The notes below the pieces were generated by a model. That model worked only from the letters and a program-made list of their open reading frames with translations. It made no database searches and was not told the origin of the DNA. A stretch of DNA of 64,000 bases from Hyphomonadaceae bacterium. GTDB taxonomy: Bacteria > Pseudomonadota > Alphaproteobacteria > Caulobacterales > Hyphomonadaceae. The stretch covers positions 1 to 64,000 of the forward strand of contig JAUYPV010000148.1 in NCBI GenBank assembly GCA_030697555.1. The letters run 5' to 3'. The first letter of the stretch is position 1. Each line of letters starts with the position of its first letter. The translations under genes were made by a program, and so were the position numbers. Below, piece by piece: positions 26,819-35,637 of the stretch.

Positions 26819-28252
26819 TCAGCTCCCTTGATGTATTGCTTTGGTGACCATGCAGGCCTCGACGCCTTCGGGGCCGTCCTCGCTGCCGAAGCCGCTTTCC
26901 TTGACCCCGCCGAACGGCGAGTCGGCGCTGCCGATCATCGTCGTGTTGATGGCGACCATGCCGCTCTCGATGGCCGACCCGACGCGCATCACACGCTCGG
27001 CGTCGCGTGTGAAAGCATAGGCGGCGAGCCCATAGGGCAGGCGGTTGGCCATCGCAATCGCTTCATCGAAAGTCGAGAAGCGTGCGACCACGCCGACCGG
27101 ACCGAACGGCTCCTCGTTCATGATGCGGGCGGCAGGGTCGACATCGGCGAGCATGGTCGGCGCATAGAAGAAGCCGGGCCGGTCGAGCCGCTCTCCGCCG
27201 GCCGCCACGCGCGCCCCGAGCCTGACCGCGTCCGTCACCATCGCCTCGATAGCGGCAGGCCGGCGCGGGTTCGCCGTCGGCCCCATTGTGATCCCGTCCT
27301 TCAACCCGTCGCCGACCTTTACGCGGCCCATGCGCTCGACGAAGCCGGAGACGAAGCGGTCGTGGATCTCGTCCTGCACGTAGAAGCGGGTGGGCGAGAC
27401 GCAGACTTGGCCCGCGTTGCGAAACTTCGAGTGAACGAGAAGGTCCAGCGCCTTGTCGAGATCGGCATCGTCGAACACCAGCACCGGCGCGTGACCGCCA
27501 AGCTCCATGGTCGAGCGCTTTACCGTGTCGGCGGCCAGCTTCAGCAGATGCTTGCCCACGGGGATCGATCCGGTGAAGGACAGCTTGCGGATGATCGGGC
27601 TGGCGAGGAGATGCCGCGAGACCTCGTCCGGGACGCCAAACACGACCTGGGCGACATCGCTAGGCAGGCCCGCATCGAGCAGCGCCTGCAGAACGGCCAG
27701 CGCCGAGGCCGGCGCTTCCTCCGCCGGCTTCAGGATCACCGAACAGCCTGCCGCAACCGGCGCACCCAGCTTGCGTGCCGGATTGCCGATGGGGAAATTC
27801 CACGGCGCGAAGGCCGCGACGGGCCCCACTGGCTCCTTGACCACGATCGAGCGCGCGCCTTCCGGCCGCACCAGCACGCGGCCATAGGTGCGGCGGCATT
27901 CACCCGCATAGAAGTCGAACAGTGAAGCTGCGATCTTCACTTCAAGCTGCGTTTCGGCGAGCGTCTTGCCTTGTTCCATCGTCGCGACGCGGGCGATCTC
28001 GTCCGCACGTTGCAGCAGCAGAGCCGCAGCGCCGCGCAGAACGGCGGCGCGTGTATCCGCCGGCGTCTTCCGCCAACGCTCGAAGCCACGCCGAGCGGTG
28101 TCGAGCGCACGATCGAGATCGCCGGCGTTGGCCAGCGGCAGCTCGCCCAGGATCGCGCCGGTCGCGGGATTGAGGACGGCATGGATGCGCCGCCCGCCTG
28201 CCGCGACGCGTTCGCCGTCAATCATCAGCGCGAGTTTGGGATAGGCCTGCAT
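26819..28252 (-). CDS. NAD(P)-dependent aldehyde dehydrogenase
   Basis: A 477-residue aldehyde dehydrogenase of the succinate-semialdehyde/aromatic-aldehyde type. It shows AFAPWNFPIGNPARK (cofactor binding), FTGSIPVGK, the general base E250 (MELGGHAP), the nucleophile C284 (NAGQVCVSP) and EEPFGPV. It lies 13 bases after the SnoaL-like gene and 2 bases before ligW. Because the next enzyme decarboxylates 5-carboxyvanillate, a substrate carrying an aldehyde ortho to the phenol, such as 5-formylferulate or 5-formylvanillate, is plausible; in Sphingobium SYK-6 such a step precedes LigW. Substrate is inferred from context only. Confidence 0.85.
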   Translation of the reverse strand: MQAYPKLALMIDGERVAAGGRRIHAVLNPATGAILGELPLANAGDLDRALDTARRGFERWRKTPADTRAAVLRGAAALLLQRADEIARVATMEQGKTLAETQLEVKIAASLFDFYAGECRRTYGRVLVRPEGARSIVVKEPVGPVAAFAPWNFPIGNPARKLGAPVAAGCSVILKPAEEAPASALAVLQALLDAGLPSDVAQVVFGVPDEVSRHLLASPIIRKLSFTGSIPVGKHLLKLAADTVKRSTMELGGHAPVLVFDDADLDKALDLLVHSKFRNAGQVCVSPTRFYVQDEIHDRFVSGFVERMGRVKVGDGLKDGITMGPTANPRRPAAIEAMVTDAVRLGARVAAGGERLDRPGFFYAPTMLADVDPAARIMNEEPFGPVGVVARFSTFDEAIAMANRLPYGLAAYAFTRDAERVMRVGSAIESGMVAINTTMIGSADSPFGGVKESGFGSEDGPEGVEACMVTKAIHQGS

Positions 28253-28265
28253 CGATTGATCCTCG

Positions 28266-28964
28266 CTATCGGGGGCGTTTCTGCGGCGCGATCGGCTTGC
28301 CGGTCACGGGATGCACGTTGTGGAAGGGCAGCACGTCGTGCTGCGGCCAAAGCCAGACGCTTTTGTCGATTTCATCTGGCCCCGTCGGCTCGCCGTCGGC
28401 GACCGTCTTCTCGAAGAAGGGCAAGTAGCTCGGCCGCGTGTGAGCCCAGCCGGTTTCATAGTCGGCGTGCCATTGCGGATGGTAGTTGAGCACGCTGATC
28501 TTCCAGACGCCGTCCTCGCGGACATATTCGTTTTCGTAGAGTCCGCCCTCCCACCACTGGCGGGGGCCGCCATGATCGGCATGGCGTCCGGCCGCCATGA
28601 AGACGCGGACGCGCGCCTTTGCCGTCCGCCGGTCATGCGCGACATCGATGACATCCTGCATCTGCATGTGGTCGAGCAGGAAACCATCGACCGGGCCGTT
28701 ATGGTCGCCGGTGAAGTTCTTGCGGAAGCGGCCGACATAGAGGCGGCGAACACTCTCCTTGCCTTTCCAGATGCCGCCGAAGAAACGCACGACGCCGTCG
28801 TCGGCGAACAGATCGACCGTCTCCTCGTAGAGACATTTGTCGATGAAATAGCCATAGAGATGATGCAGCTTCCGGATCGCCGCAGCGTCTTCCAGCAGCG
28901 CGAGCTGATGCGACAGTTCTGCGACCTTGCGTTCGAGGGCTGCGATCTGGGCGGTATCAATCAT
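28266..28964 (-). CDS. SnoaL/NTF2-fold protein
   Basis: A 232-residue protein of the SnoaL-like (nuclear transport factor 2 fold) group. An N-terminal coiled coil (IAALERKVAELSHQLALLED) precedes LHHLYGYFIDKCLYEETVDL and DLFADDGVVRFFGG, the usual helix-turn-strand entry of this fold. Such proteins act as small cyclases, dehydratases or oxygenase beta-type subunits; no catalytic assignment is possible here. The gene starts 17 bases after the oxygenase beta subunit. The longer than usual C-terminus ends in a proline/lysine tail. Confidence 0.7.
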   Translation of the reverse strand: MIDTAQIAALERKVAELSHQLALLEDAAAIRKLHHLYGYFIDKCLYEETVDLFADDGVVRFFGGIWKGKESVRRLYVGRFRKNFTGDHNGPVDGFLLDHMQMQDVIDVAHDRRTAKARVRVFMAAGRHADHGGPRQWWEGGLYENEYVREDGVWKISVLNYHPQWHADYETGWAHTRPSYLPFFEKTVADGEPTGPDEIDKSVWLWPQHDVLPFHNVHPVTGKPIAPQKRPR

Positions 28965-28981
28965 GGTGCCTTGGCTTGTCC

Positions 28982-29479
28982 TCAGAGCATGTAGAAGTCG
29001 ACGACGGTGGGGATGTAGTCGTTGAGCAGCAGGATCTTCTTGCGCGCGACGCGCCAGCGATCCCCTTCACGCCTCAGGTCGTGCTCATAGCGGCCGAAGA
29101 AGACGTGCTGCGCTTTCCTGCGCGGATTGAAGACGTGCGTGGCCCACGACGATTTGACCTTGGCAGCCTGGTCCGTCGCGGCCTCAACGAGCACATTGGA
29201 GATGGCATGGGCGGTGCGCTGGATCGGCGTCGAAGCTACCGACAGGCCCGAGCGCAGCCGCCAGACGCGGTCAGCCAGGTTGGAGCGGCCTTCATAGTAG
29301 ATCAGCGACAATTCCGTGTCGGGAGATGCGGTCGGCTCGTCCTCGTTGCGCCAGGCCGGCGTCCAGAAAACCGCGTCTTCGGTATAGAGGTCCAGCCACT
29401 CGTCCCAGCGGCGCTCATCCAGCAGATGCGCCTCCAGGTAGAGCAGGCGCTCCGCGTCCTGATGCGTCAGGCCGCTCAC
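28982..29479 (-). CDS. Aromatic-ring-hydroxylating dioxygenase beta subunit
   Basis: A 165-residue beta subunit of Rieske oxygenases, recognised from LTHQDAERLLYLEAHLLDER, WLDLYTEDAVFWTPAW and the C-terminal RRWRVARKKI-type strand followed by a final helix. A GTG start at 29479 overlaps the alpha-subunit stop (GTGA), giving the normal family length; the longer frame upstream lies inside the alpha gene and is not conserved. Beta subunits are structural, forming alpha3beta3 hexamers. No reductase or ferredoxin gene is in this operon. Confidence 0.82.
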   Translation of the reverse strand: MSGLTHQDAERLLYLEAHLLDERRWDEWLDLYTEDAVFWTPAWRNEDEPTASPDTELSLIYYEGRSNLADRVWRLRSGLSVASTPIQRTAHAISNVLVEAATDQAAKVKSSWATHVFNPRRKAQHVFFGRYEHDLRREGDRWRVARKKILLLNDYIPTVVDFYML

Positions 29480-30900
29480 TGCGCTGCTCCAGTGCCGGAA
29501 CGCTCGATGCCGCGCGTCAGGCGGTCGCGCCACGAACGGTAGTAGGTGTGGAAGACGCTCTCGTCGCACAGGTCGGGTCCTCCAAGCACCGAGCTTTGCG
29601 GCGCGATCCCGAGCCCCTCCGTCAATGGATTGGGCGCGGCGCTCGCAGCTCCGGCGCCGCGGGAATAGCCCTGCAGCCATTCGGCGATCGGCGTCTGGTG
29701 CCCCGCCTGGCAATCCTCATAGAGCACGGCGTCATCAGGCGTCGCCATGCCGCTCGGATTGAAGAAGTCCTCATACTGGCGGATTCGGCGCCGGCGCGCT
29801 TCCGCGCTCTCGCCGATCGGCGCCATGCAATAGGTCAGCATCTCCGTCTTGTCCGGCGCCAGTGGCCGGATGATGCGCAGCTGCGAGGAGGCATTCTCGG
29901 CCAGCTGCACGTTGGGGAACAGCGTCAAATTGCGCGTCCCGAACATCCAGTTGCAGCGTGCTTCTCCGAAGCGCCGGGTCAGTTCCTCGATACGCTCGAA
30001 CAGCGGATGCGCATCCGATGGCTGTGAGATGGACCAGTTGAGCACATGGCCGTTGGCGAAGCTGAACGTGCCGTTGGTGGCGCCCCTCGCGCCGGACTCG
30101 AACGGCCGGTCATTGTCCCAGACCGAGCGGATCGCCCCTCCCGAACCCTGACTCGCTGCGCGCCGGTCGAGCACGCGGAGATAGGAGGGGTGGGTCGAGG
30201 TGAAATGGTAGGCGTCGGAGCAGTTCTCCAGCTGCAGCTTCCAGTTGCCGTTGAAGGTGAAGGTCACATAGCCGGGCACAAGCTCCAGCCCTTCGTTACT
30301 CTGGTCGACCGCAAGGTCGATCAGCTTACGCGCGTCGCCGAGATAATCCTCCAGCGATGGAACATCGGCGCTGAGGCTGCCGAACAGCAGGCCGCGATAC
30401 TCTCCGAACCGCGGCAGGGAGGCGAGGTCGTGGCTTTCGGTCTCGAAGGCCTGGCCATAAGCGCCCTCCGCCCGGCCTTTGATCGCCCGGTTGCGGCCGG
30501 CGCTATCATACGACCAGCCGTGATATGAGCAGACATGCAGCTTGCGGTTTCCGCTCGTCAGCGGGCAGATGATCGCCCCCTTATGGCGGCAGCTGTTGAG
30601 AAACGCGTTGAGGCGTCCTTCACTGTCGCGCATCACTACGACAGGTTGACGCCCGACGGTCGTGGTCAGGTAGTCGTGTGGCCTGGGCAGTTGCGACGCG
30701 AGGCCGAGGAACACCCATCCACTTTCGAAGATGTGCTTCATCTCGAGATCGAAGACCCGTGGATCGCTAAAGACTGTGCGATGGACCCGGAAGGCGCCAT
30801 CCTGCGGCCTGTCGTCGATGAGTGCGCTTAACTCCGCGGCGGTCAGCGCCCCGGCCGCTGGCGGCGACCCACGGGAGATCAGCGTATGTGGGCCGTTCAT
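29476..30900 (-). CDS. Rieske aromatic-ring-hydroxylating oxygenase alpha subunit
   Basis: A 474-residue alpha subunit. The Rieske [2Fe-2S] ligands are C104-x-H106 and C124-x2-H127 (NSCRHKGAIICP, CSYHGWSYD). The mononuclear iron site has D229-x2-H232-x4-H237 (NCSDAYHFTSTH) and a later acidic ligand in YEDCQAGHQ. It would use O2 and electrons from an external reductase to dihydroxylate or demethylate an aromatic substrate. The start at 30900 overlaps the SnoaL-like gene upstream by ATGA. The presence of a beta subunit separates it from single-subunit O-demethylases such as LigX or VanA. The substrate is unknown; operon neighbours suggest a carboxylated or formylated lignin fragment. Confidence 0.87.
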   Translation of the reverse strand: MNGPHTLISRGSPPAAGALTAAELSALIDDRPQDGAFRVHRTVFSDPRVFDLEMKHIFESGWVFLGLASQLPRPHDYLTTTVGRQPVVVMRDSEGRLNAFLNSCRHKGAIICPLTSGNRKLHVCSYHGWSYDSAGRNRAIKGRAEGAYGQAFETESHDLASLPRFGEYRGLLFGSLSADVPSLEDYLGDARKLIDLAVDQSNEGLELVPGYVTFTFNGNWKLQLENCSDAYHFTSTHPSYLRVLDRRAASQGSGGAIRSVWDNDRPFESGARGATNGTFSFANGHVLNWSISQPSDAHPLFERIEELTRRFGEARCNWMFGTRNLTLFPNVQLAENASSQLRIIRPLAPDKTEMLTYCMAPIGESAEARRRRIRQYEDFFNPSGMATPDDAVLYEDCQAGHQTPIAEWLQGYSRGAGAASAAPNPLTEGLGIAPQSSVLGGPDLCDESVFHTYYRSWRDRLTRGIERSGTGAAQ

Positions 30901-31316
30901 GCGCTCTCTCCCACGCGCCGCCATTCGCGCTTGAACGGCGCCGAGCGAATGCGCGCATAGCGGCCATCGCGCAGTTCGTAGATCGCGAAGGTATTTATAT
31001 AGAGCCGGTCGCCCTTGCGCATCGGGCCTGAGGCGAACTCGGGATAATCTTCCAGCGCCAGGAATTCCGATTCCAGTTCCGCCGCTAGCCGATCCCCGCT
31101 CGCGAAAGCCTGCAGGATGCTGATCGTGCGGCGCGTTTTGGAGGTGACTTGTCTGTAAAAATCGACGATCGCCTTGCGACCCTCGAGCTTCGTGCCCCCG
31201 GCGTTCACCAGAAGCACGTCTTCACAATAGAAATCGGTCAGTGCGCCGTAATCGCCTTGGTTGAACGCATCCATGTAGCGATGCAAGGAGGCGACGGTGG
31301 CGCTATCCGGCGACAT
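30897..31316 (-). CDS. SnoaL-like (NTF2-fold) small protein
   Basis: A 139-residue SnoaL-type protein (VASLHRYMDAFNQGDYGALT, DFYCEDVLLVNAGGTKLEG, FAIYELRDGRYARIRSAPF). The start MSPDSATVAS at 31316 is supported by GGGGAGA about 8 bases upstream. It is the first gene of a six-gene minus-strand operon ending with ligW and is coupled to the oxygenase alpha subunit by a 4-base overlap. It may act as an isomerase or dehydratase on the oxygenase product. No catalytic residues can be assigned. Confidence 0.72.
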   Translation of the reverse strand: MSPDSATVASLHRYMDAFNQGDYGALTDFYCEDVLLVNAGGTKLEGRKAIVDFYRQVTSKTRRTISILQAFASGDRLAAELESEFLALEDYPEFASGPMRKGDRLYINTFAIYELRDGRYARIRSAPFKREWRRVGESA

Positions 31317-31442
31317 GTTCGAGTCTCCCCGGCGAGCCGGAACAGCGGCGTCGTCGGCGACCGCCATGATGATCGGTGAGCGAGGCTTCGCCAAGCTTCG
31401 GATGACGGAAGACGGTCTCATTTCGTAGACGCAGATCGGGAG

Positions 31443-31473
31443 CCCAGGCGGCGGGGGAGAGCCGCCGCCTGGG
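31443..31473. terminator. Perfect 10-bp stem hairpin downstream of the TonB receptor
   Basis: CCCAGGCGGC (31443-31452) pairs fully with GCCGCCTGGG (31464-31473), 13 bases after the receptor stop codon on the minus strand. No U-run follows. If it is leaky, the Rieske operon could be read through from the receptor promoter; no separate regulon site is seen in 31317-31485. Confidence 0.5.
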
Positions 31474-31485
31474 GGGCCGGCGAGG

Positions 31486-34065
31486 CTAGAAGTTGCGCCT
31501 CACCGTTATAGCCCATTCGCGCGGACGGCCCGGACGGCCCGAGATCGTCTTGGTCGAACCGCGGTTGTCGAAGATGCCGACATAGTAGAGTTCGTCGGTA
31601 AGGTTGGTGACCTCCAGCGCGGCCTGCCAGTCTTGGTCGCCGGTCTTGTAGGTTAGACGCGCGTTCACAAGGTCTCGCTCTGGCACCTGGTTAAAGGGCG
31701 GCCTATTGACCGCGGTCACGAAGAACGGGTCCTGATGGCTGAAGTCGATGCGCGGGGTCAGCGTGCCGTGCTCGCCCAGGTCGAACTCATATTGCGCGCC
31801 GATGCTGTACTGCAGCTCCTGAACGTAGGGGCCGACCATGTTGAGCGTGACGAAGGACGCCACGGCCAGCGGACTGAGCGTCTGGTACTCGAAATTGAGA
31901 TAGCCGACCGTCGCATCAATCGTCAGGGCGTCGGTCGGACGGAAGGTTGCCTCAAGTTCGGCGCCCGTAACGTCTGCATCGCCCGCATTGATCGGCAGAG
32001 CGCAGGGGTTGGTCTCGACCGGCGTGGGAGCGGGACCGTTGGGGATTCCGGCGACAGGGCAAGGGCCCACCGTCACCAGAATGTCCTCGTACTTGTTGAC
32101 GAAGGCCGAGGCGTTGAGTCTCAGCATGTTGTCGAAGAAATCGCTCTTGAGGCCGACTTCGTAGGCGTTCAGCGTCTCAGGCCCGAAGTTCTGCGCCTGC
32201 GAGAGGAAGAAGGGCCGCGGATTTACGCCACCTGCCTTGAAGCCCGTCGCATACTGCACATAGGTCATCAGGTCCGGCGTCCAGCGGTATTGGAGGGCCA
32301 GCCGGTAGTCCATCTGGTCATCCGAATACGTCCGCGTCACGTTGTTGAGCGAGCGGACGGCTGCGGGAGCGGCGCCGCCGGTCGGAAAGGTTTGACCCGG
32401 GACGCCGCTGTTGCAATTCGTAAGGCAGGTCACGGTGCTGCCCGGGATGCCGCGGCGGCCGTAGGTGAAGCTTTTCTCGATCTCCGTGTAGCGGACGCCG
32501 CCGACCAGATGCAGCGGCTCGATGATCGCCCAGTCCCCTGTTGCGAACAGCGCTCGTGTCTCCGAGGGAACGATATCGTCCTCGATGAAGTCGAGACCGG
32601 CGGGCGGCGAGGGCAGATAGATTCGGGCGTCATAATCGCTGCGCGAATCGAAATAGTAGCCGCCCACGGTGAAATCGAAGACGTCCCCGAGGCTGCCATT
32701 CAGCCTCAGCTCCTCGCTGACTTGCCAGTGATAAATGCGGTTGGTCTGCAGCGTGACGTTGGCTGGAGAGCCTTCCGCCGTGCTGTAGTTGCTCTCGAAC
32801 GCGCGGTAGGCCGTGATCGATGTCACACTGAAATTGTCGCTGATCTGGTAGTCGGCGTTGACGTTAACACCCCAGGCGTCGACTTGGCTGGTGTCGGGCC
32901 CGGCATAAGGCGAGGTGCCGTCCAACGGCGCCGTGATCTGGTAGTTCTCATAGCTGATGTAGGGGCTGGTGCTGAACGTATCGTCCGCCCATTGCGAGCC
33001 GAAAGGCGAATAGCTGACGAACGCTGAACCGGTAGGAGTTCCCAGCGGCACGCCGCCAATGGAGTAGGCGCCGGCGACGCCGGGCGCCACCGTCCCGAGG
33101 CCGTCAACCGCAACGTTGGTAGGCAAGAGGGTCCCAACATAGAGGAGGGTTGAGGGCGCCGCTTCGCTTTCGTCATCGGTGTAATCGGCGGCGATGTTCA
33201 ATTCGAACACATCGCTCGGTTTCCAGCGCAGCGCTGCGCGTGCGCCGACATAGGACCGGCCGCCTTCGGTGCCCAGCTTGCAGCTCGGCCCGATAATCGT
33301 GGACGGGACGGTCGAGGTCGGATGGGTGCAGCGGTAGTCATAGCGCGTGACATAGCCGTCGCGGCTGACGCCTGTGCCCGAAATGCGCGCCCAGAGCTGG
33401 TCGTCTATGAGGGTGATGTCGGTTGCGGCGCGGATTTCGGTGCGATCGAAGTCGCCGTAAGTCGCCTGGACATAACCCTTGCCGCCCTCGCCGGGTTTCT
33501 TCGTGTAGAGCTTGAGGGCGCCGCCGATCGAGTTCTGGCCGGCCAGCGTTCCCTGCGGTCCGCGCAGGACTTCCACTCGCTCGAGATCGAGCAGATCGAG
33601 CATCGATCCGTGCAACGTCGAGAAGTAGACATCATCGATGTAGACGCCGACGCCAGGCTCGAACGCCAGGTTTGTGTCGTACGCGCCGACGCCCCGGATG
33701 AAGGCCGCCGTCGCCGGTCCAAAGGTCGAAGCCGGTTCGGCGAAGTTCACGTTGGGCGCAACGGCCGAGATGCCGGACAGCGCCGTGATACTGCGGTCCT
33801 CGATCATCTCGGTGTTGAACGCGGAGATCGCGAGGGGCGTGTCCTGAATGTTCTGCTCGCGAAACTGGGCAGTCACGACGATGACATCGCGCGCGCCCTC
33901 GGGTGCGGTCTGCTCGCTCGGAGCCGTCTGCGCCGGCTCCGCTGCCGGTGTTTGGGCCAGAGCTGTTCCGCCGCAAAGCCAGGCGCTAGCGGCCAACGCC
34001 GCAAATGATGTAGTTCCCCGCATCCGCAGCCGATTGGAGCGGACCGCCCCAAGTGTCGAAATCAT
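31486..34065 (-). CDS. TonB-dependent outer-membrane receptor
   Basis: An 859-residue TonB-dependent receptor. The start MISTLGAVRSNRLRMRG at 34065 follows a GGGAGG site by 6 bases and yields a signal peptide cleaved near GTALAQ. A TonB-box-like EGARDVIVVTAQFREQN is followed by a plug (AISAFNTEMIEDRSITAL, FIRGVGAYDTN, EVLRGPQGTLAGQNSIGGALKL) and a beta-barrel ending in phenylalanine (VRRNF). It should import a substrate too large for porins, probably a lignin-derived oligomer, given the regulon site before it and its catabolic neighbours. The substrate is inferred. Confidence 0.9.
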   Translation of the reverse strand: MISTLGAVRSNRLRMRGTTSFAALAASAWLCGGTALAQTPAAEPAQTAPSEQTAPEGARDVIVVTAQFREQNIQDTPLAISAFNTEMIEDRSITALSGISAVAPNVNFAEPASTFGPATAAFIRGVGAYDTNLAFEPGVGVYIDDVYFSTLHGSMLDLLDLERVEVLRGPQGTLAGQNSIGGALKLYTKKPGEGGKGYVQATYGDFDRTEIRAATDITLIDDQLWARISGTGVSRDGYVTRYDYRCTHPTSTVPSTIIGPSCKLGTEGGRSYVGARAALRWKPSDVFELNIAADYTDDESEAAPSTLLYVGTLLPTNVAVDGLGTVAPGVAGAYSIGGVPLGTPTGSAFVSYSPFGSQWADDTFSTSPYISYENYQITAPLDGTSPYAGPDTSQVDAWGVNVNADYQISDNFSVTSITAYRAFESNYSTAEGSPANVTLQTNRIYHWQVSEELRLNGSLGDVFDFTVGGYYFDSRSDYDARIYLPSPPAGLDFIEDDIVPSETRALFATGDWAIIEPLHLVGGVRYTEIEKSFTYGRRGIPGSTVTCLTNCNSGVPGQTFPTGGAAPAAVRSLNNVTRTYSDDQMDYRLALQYRWTPDLMTYVQYATGFKAGGVNPRPFFLSQAQNFGPETLNAYEVGLKSDFFDNMLRLNASAFVNKYEDILVTVGPCPVAGIPNGPAPTPVETNPCALPINAGDADVTGAELEATFRPTDALTIDATVGYLNFEYQTLSPLAVASFVTLNMVGPYVQELQYSIGAQYEFDLGEHGTLTPRIDFSHQDPFFVTAVNRPPFNQVPERDLVNARLTYKTGDQDWQAALEVTNLTDELYYVGIFDNRGSTKTISGRPGRPREWAITVRRNF

Positions 34066-34150
34066 GCACGCCTCCCGTAGGCGATATGGCGTGTTCTCCG
34101 CCACCCGGTTTCCGGGTTCGCCTTTGCGTGACAGCCTAAGTCTGGTATTC

Positions 34151-34165
34151 CATATGTCAAATAAC
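34151..34165. promoter_or_regulatory. Regulon palindrome site (minus reading GTTAT-TTGAC-ATATG, TonB receptor)
   Basis: It overlaps a TTGACA -35-like hexamer which, with 16 bases spacing, is followed by TAGGCT on the minus strand, ahead of the receptor gene. Confidence 0.5.
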
Positions 34166-34223
34166 AATTTCCATCCGACGGAAAACCGATCCCGCAAAAT
34201 GGAAAGTATAGATGCCGCTGACG

Positions 34224-35003
34224 TCAGCCCGCGCCCGTGGCGAGTTTGCCGATCTGGGTCGCCGCTTCACGCACGGCCTTCATCATGGCGGTCGCCTTCC
34301 GCAACTGGAATCGGCGCGCCGGAAGGATTATCCCGACTGACCCGACGACAGTTCCATCCGCTCTCAGTACGGGAGCAGCGACACCCGCCAGGTCAACGCG
34401 GTCGTTGCGATGGACAGCTGCACCCTGTGCGCGGACTTGCGCCAGATCGCGCTCCAACTCACGTTTCGAAGGCAGTCGCGCTCCGCTGAAGGGGCCTACA
34501 ACGGGGCTTGCCCGAAGGGCATGCTTCTGCTCCTGGGCGGAAAGATGGGCTAGTATGGCCCGGCCCAGCGAACCCCAGGGCAGCGGGATTTCCGACATCG
34601 GCTCCAGCACGATGCGCAGCGGATGCGGCGCTGGCATAGTCTCGACGATCAGGCCTTTGTGCGCTTGCGCCCGATAGAGGCACAGCACGGTCGTTTCCTG
34701 CCATTCATCCCACAATTCCCGCAGGAATGGCCGAGAGAGCCGGCCGACATCCATGTTTCGGAGCAGGATCCGGGCGAGGCGGAGAAACTCGCCGCCGGGC
34801 CGATAGCGCTGCCTGCCTGCGCGCTCAACCAGACCGGCAGAAATCAGGGGCTGCATCAGGCGATGCACGCTGCTGACTGGAAGGTCCGCTCGCTCGGCGA
34901 TCTCGGTTAGCGAAAAGTCGCCGAGTTCGGCGATAAGCTTGAGAAGCGCGATACTGCGTTCTCCAGATCCGCGGGCGGATTGTGCGGATTGTCGTGCGGT
35001 CAT
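34224..35003 (-). CDS. IclR-family transcriptional regulator
   Basis: A 259-residue IclR-type protein. The winged helix-turn-helix (about 15-75) is seen in RSIALLKLIAELGDFSLTEI and LPVSSVHRLMQPLISAGLVE; the effector domain shows PLPWGSLGRAILAHL, DLAGVAAPVLRADGTVVGSV and VREAATQIGKLA. The family controls aromatic and carboxylic-acid catabolism and commonly binds 15-bp palindromes. Copies of the GTTAT-N5-ATAAC element lie on both sides of the gene (34151 and 35096), so this is one of two candidate regulators for that element. It is divergent from the DUF3237 operon. Confidence 0.87.
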   Translation of the reverse strand: MTARQSAQSARGSGERSIALLKLIAELGDFSLTEIAERADLPVSSVHRLMQPLISAGLVERAGRQRYRPGGEFLRLARILLRNMDVGRLSRPFLRELWDEWQETTVLCLYRAQAHKGLIVETMPAPHPLRIVLEPMSEIPLPWGSLGRAILAHLSAQEQKHALRASPVVGPFSGARLPSKRELERDLAQVRAQGAAVHRNDRVDLAGVAAPVLRADGTVVGSVGIILPARRFQLRKATAMMKAVREAATQIGKLATGAG

Positions 35004-35095
35004 GGCGCCTCACTCCGGCAAGTCCGCGTTGCTCATCACCTGCGCAAGAAAGAATCAAGCGGCTCGTCTCCGACTTCCATAAGCTGGCCCGCTGA

Positions 35096-35110
35096 GTTAT
35101 CACACATAAC
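35096..35110. promoter_or_regulatory. Regulon palindrome site: GTTAT-CACAC-ATAAC (perfect)
   Basis: A perfect 5+5 dyad in the divergent gap between the IclR gene and the DUF3237/stilbene-dioxygenase operon, 44 bases upstream of the operon's first start codon. Confidence 0.6.
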
Positions 35111-35153
35111 GAACGCCGCGTCAGACGGCCTGTCAGGGAGTGAGTGTTCCTCG

Positions 35154-35636
35154 ATGACTGCCGGCCATCCCTTTTTCCCGTCGCTCGAATACGCGTTCTC
35201 GATTGCAATCGACCTCGTGCCTGTCCGCTGGGTCTCGCCGACGGCGATGGGAGACATGCGCGGCGCGGTACTCGCCGCCGCTGGCGTGATAGAAGGGCCG
35301 CGACTGAATGGCCGTGTCATCCCGATGTCAGGAGGCGACTACGCCTTGCAGCGGCCTAACGGCGTGATCGACTTCGATGCGCGCTATCTGCTCGAGGCAG
35401 ACGACGGCGCGGTCATATACCTGCAGAATCGCGGTTATCGCTGGGGCCGCACGCCCGAGATTTCCGAAAAAATGAGGCGCCGGGAGCATGTCGAGCACGG
35501 CGACTACTACATGCGCGTATCGCCCAAGTTCGACGCGCCCGCCGGGCCGCACGAATGGTTGTCCCAGCATGTTTTCGTGGGCGTTGCGGAAAAGCTGCCG
35601 ACCTCGAACCGCATCCACTATTTCGTGGTGCTCTAG
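35154..35636 (+). CDS. DUF3237-domain protein, first copy
   Basis: A 160-residue DUF3237 protein of unknown biochemical function, with landmarks GVIEGPRLNGRVIPMSGGDY, NGVIDFDARYLLEADDGAVI, YLQNRGYRWG and YYMRVSPKFDAPAGPHEWLS. DUF3237 is a small beta-barrel family that often lies beside aromatic or steroid catabolic genes. The start MTAGHPFFPSLEYAF (35154) is chosen because the upstream frame runs through the regulatory palindrome. It opens a five-gene + strand operon; the hydrolase gene starts 1 base after its stop codon. Confidence 0.78.
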   Translation: MTAGHPFFPSLEYAFSIAIDLVPVRWVSPTAMGDMRGAVLAAAGVIEGPRLNGRVIPMSGGDYALQRPNGVIDFDARYLLEADDGAVIYLQNRGYRWGRTPEISEKMRRREHVEHGDYYMRVSPKFDAPAGPHEWLSQHVFVGVAEKLPTSNRIHYFVVL

Positions 35637-35637
35637 C

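Noticed and set aside
28982-30900. Rieske enzyme as a LigX- or VanA-type O-demethylase
   Set aside because: Those enzymes lack a beta subunit; here a normal beta subunit is translationally coupled.
31486-34197. Longer start for the TonB receptor at 34197
   Set aside because: It would run through the regulon palindrome and promoter; the ATG at 34065 has a good ribosome-binding site and starts a proper signal peptide.
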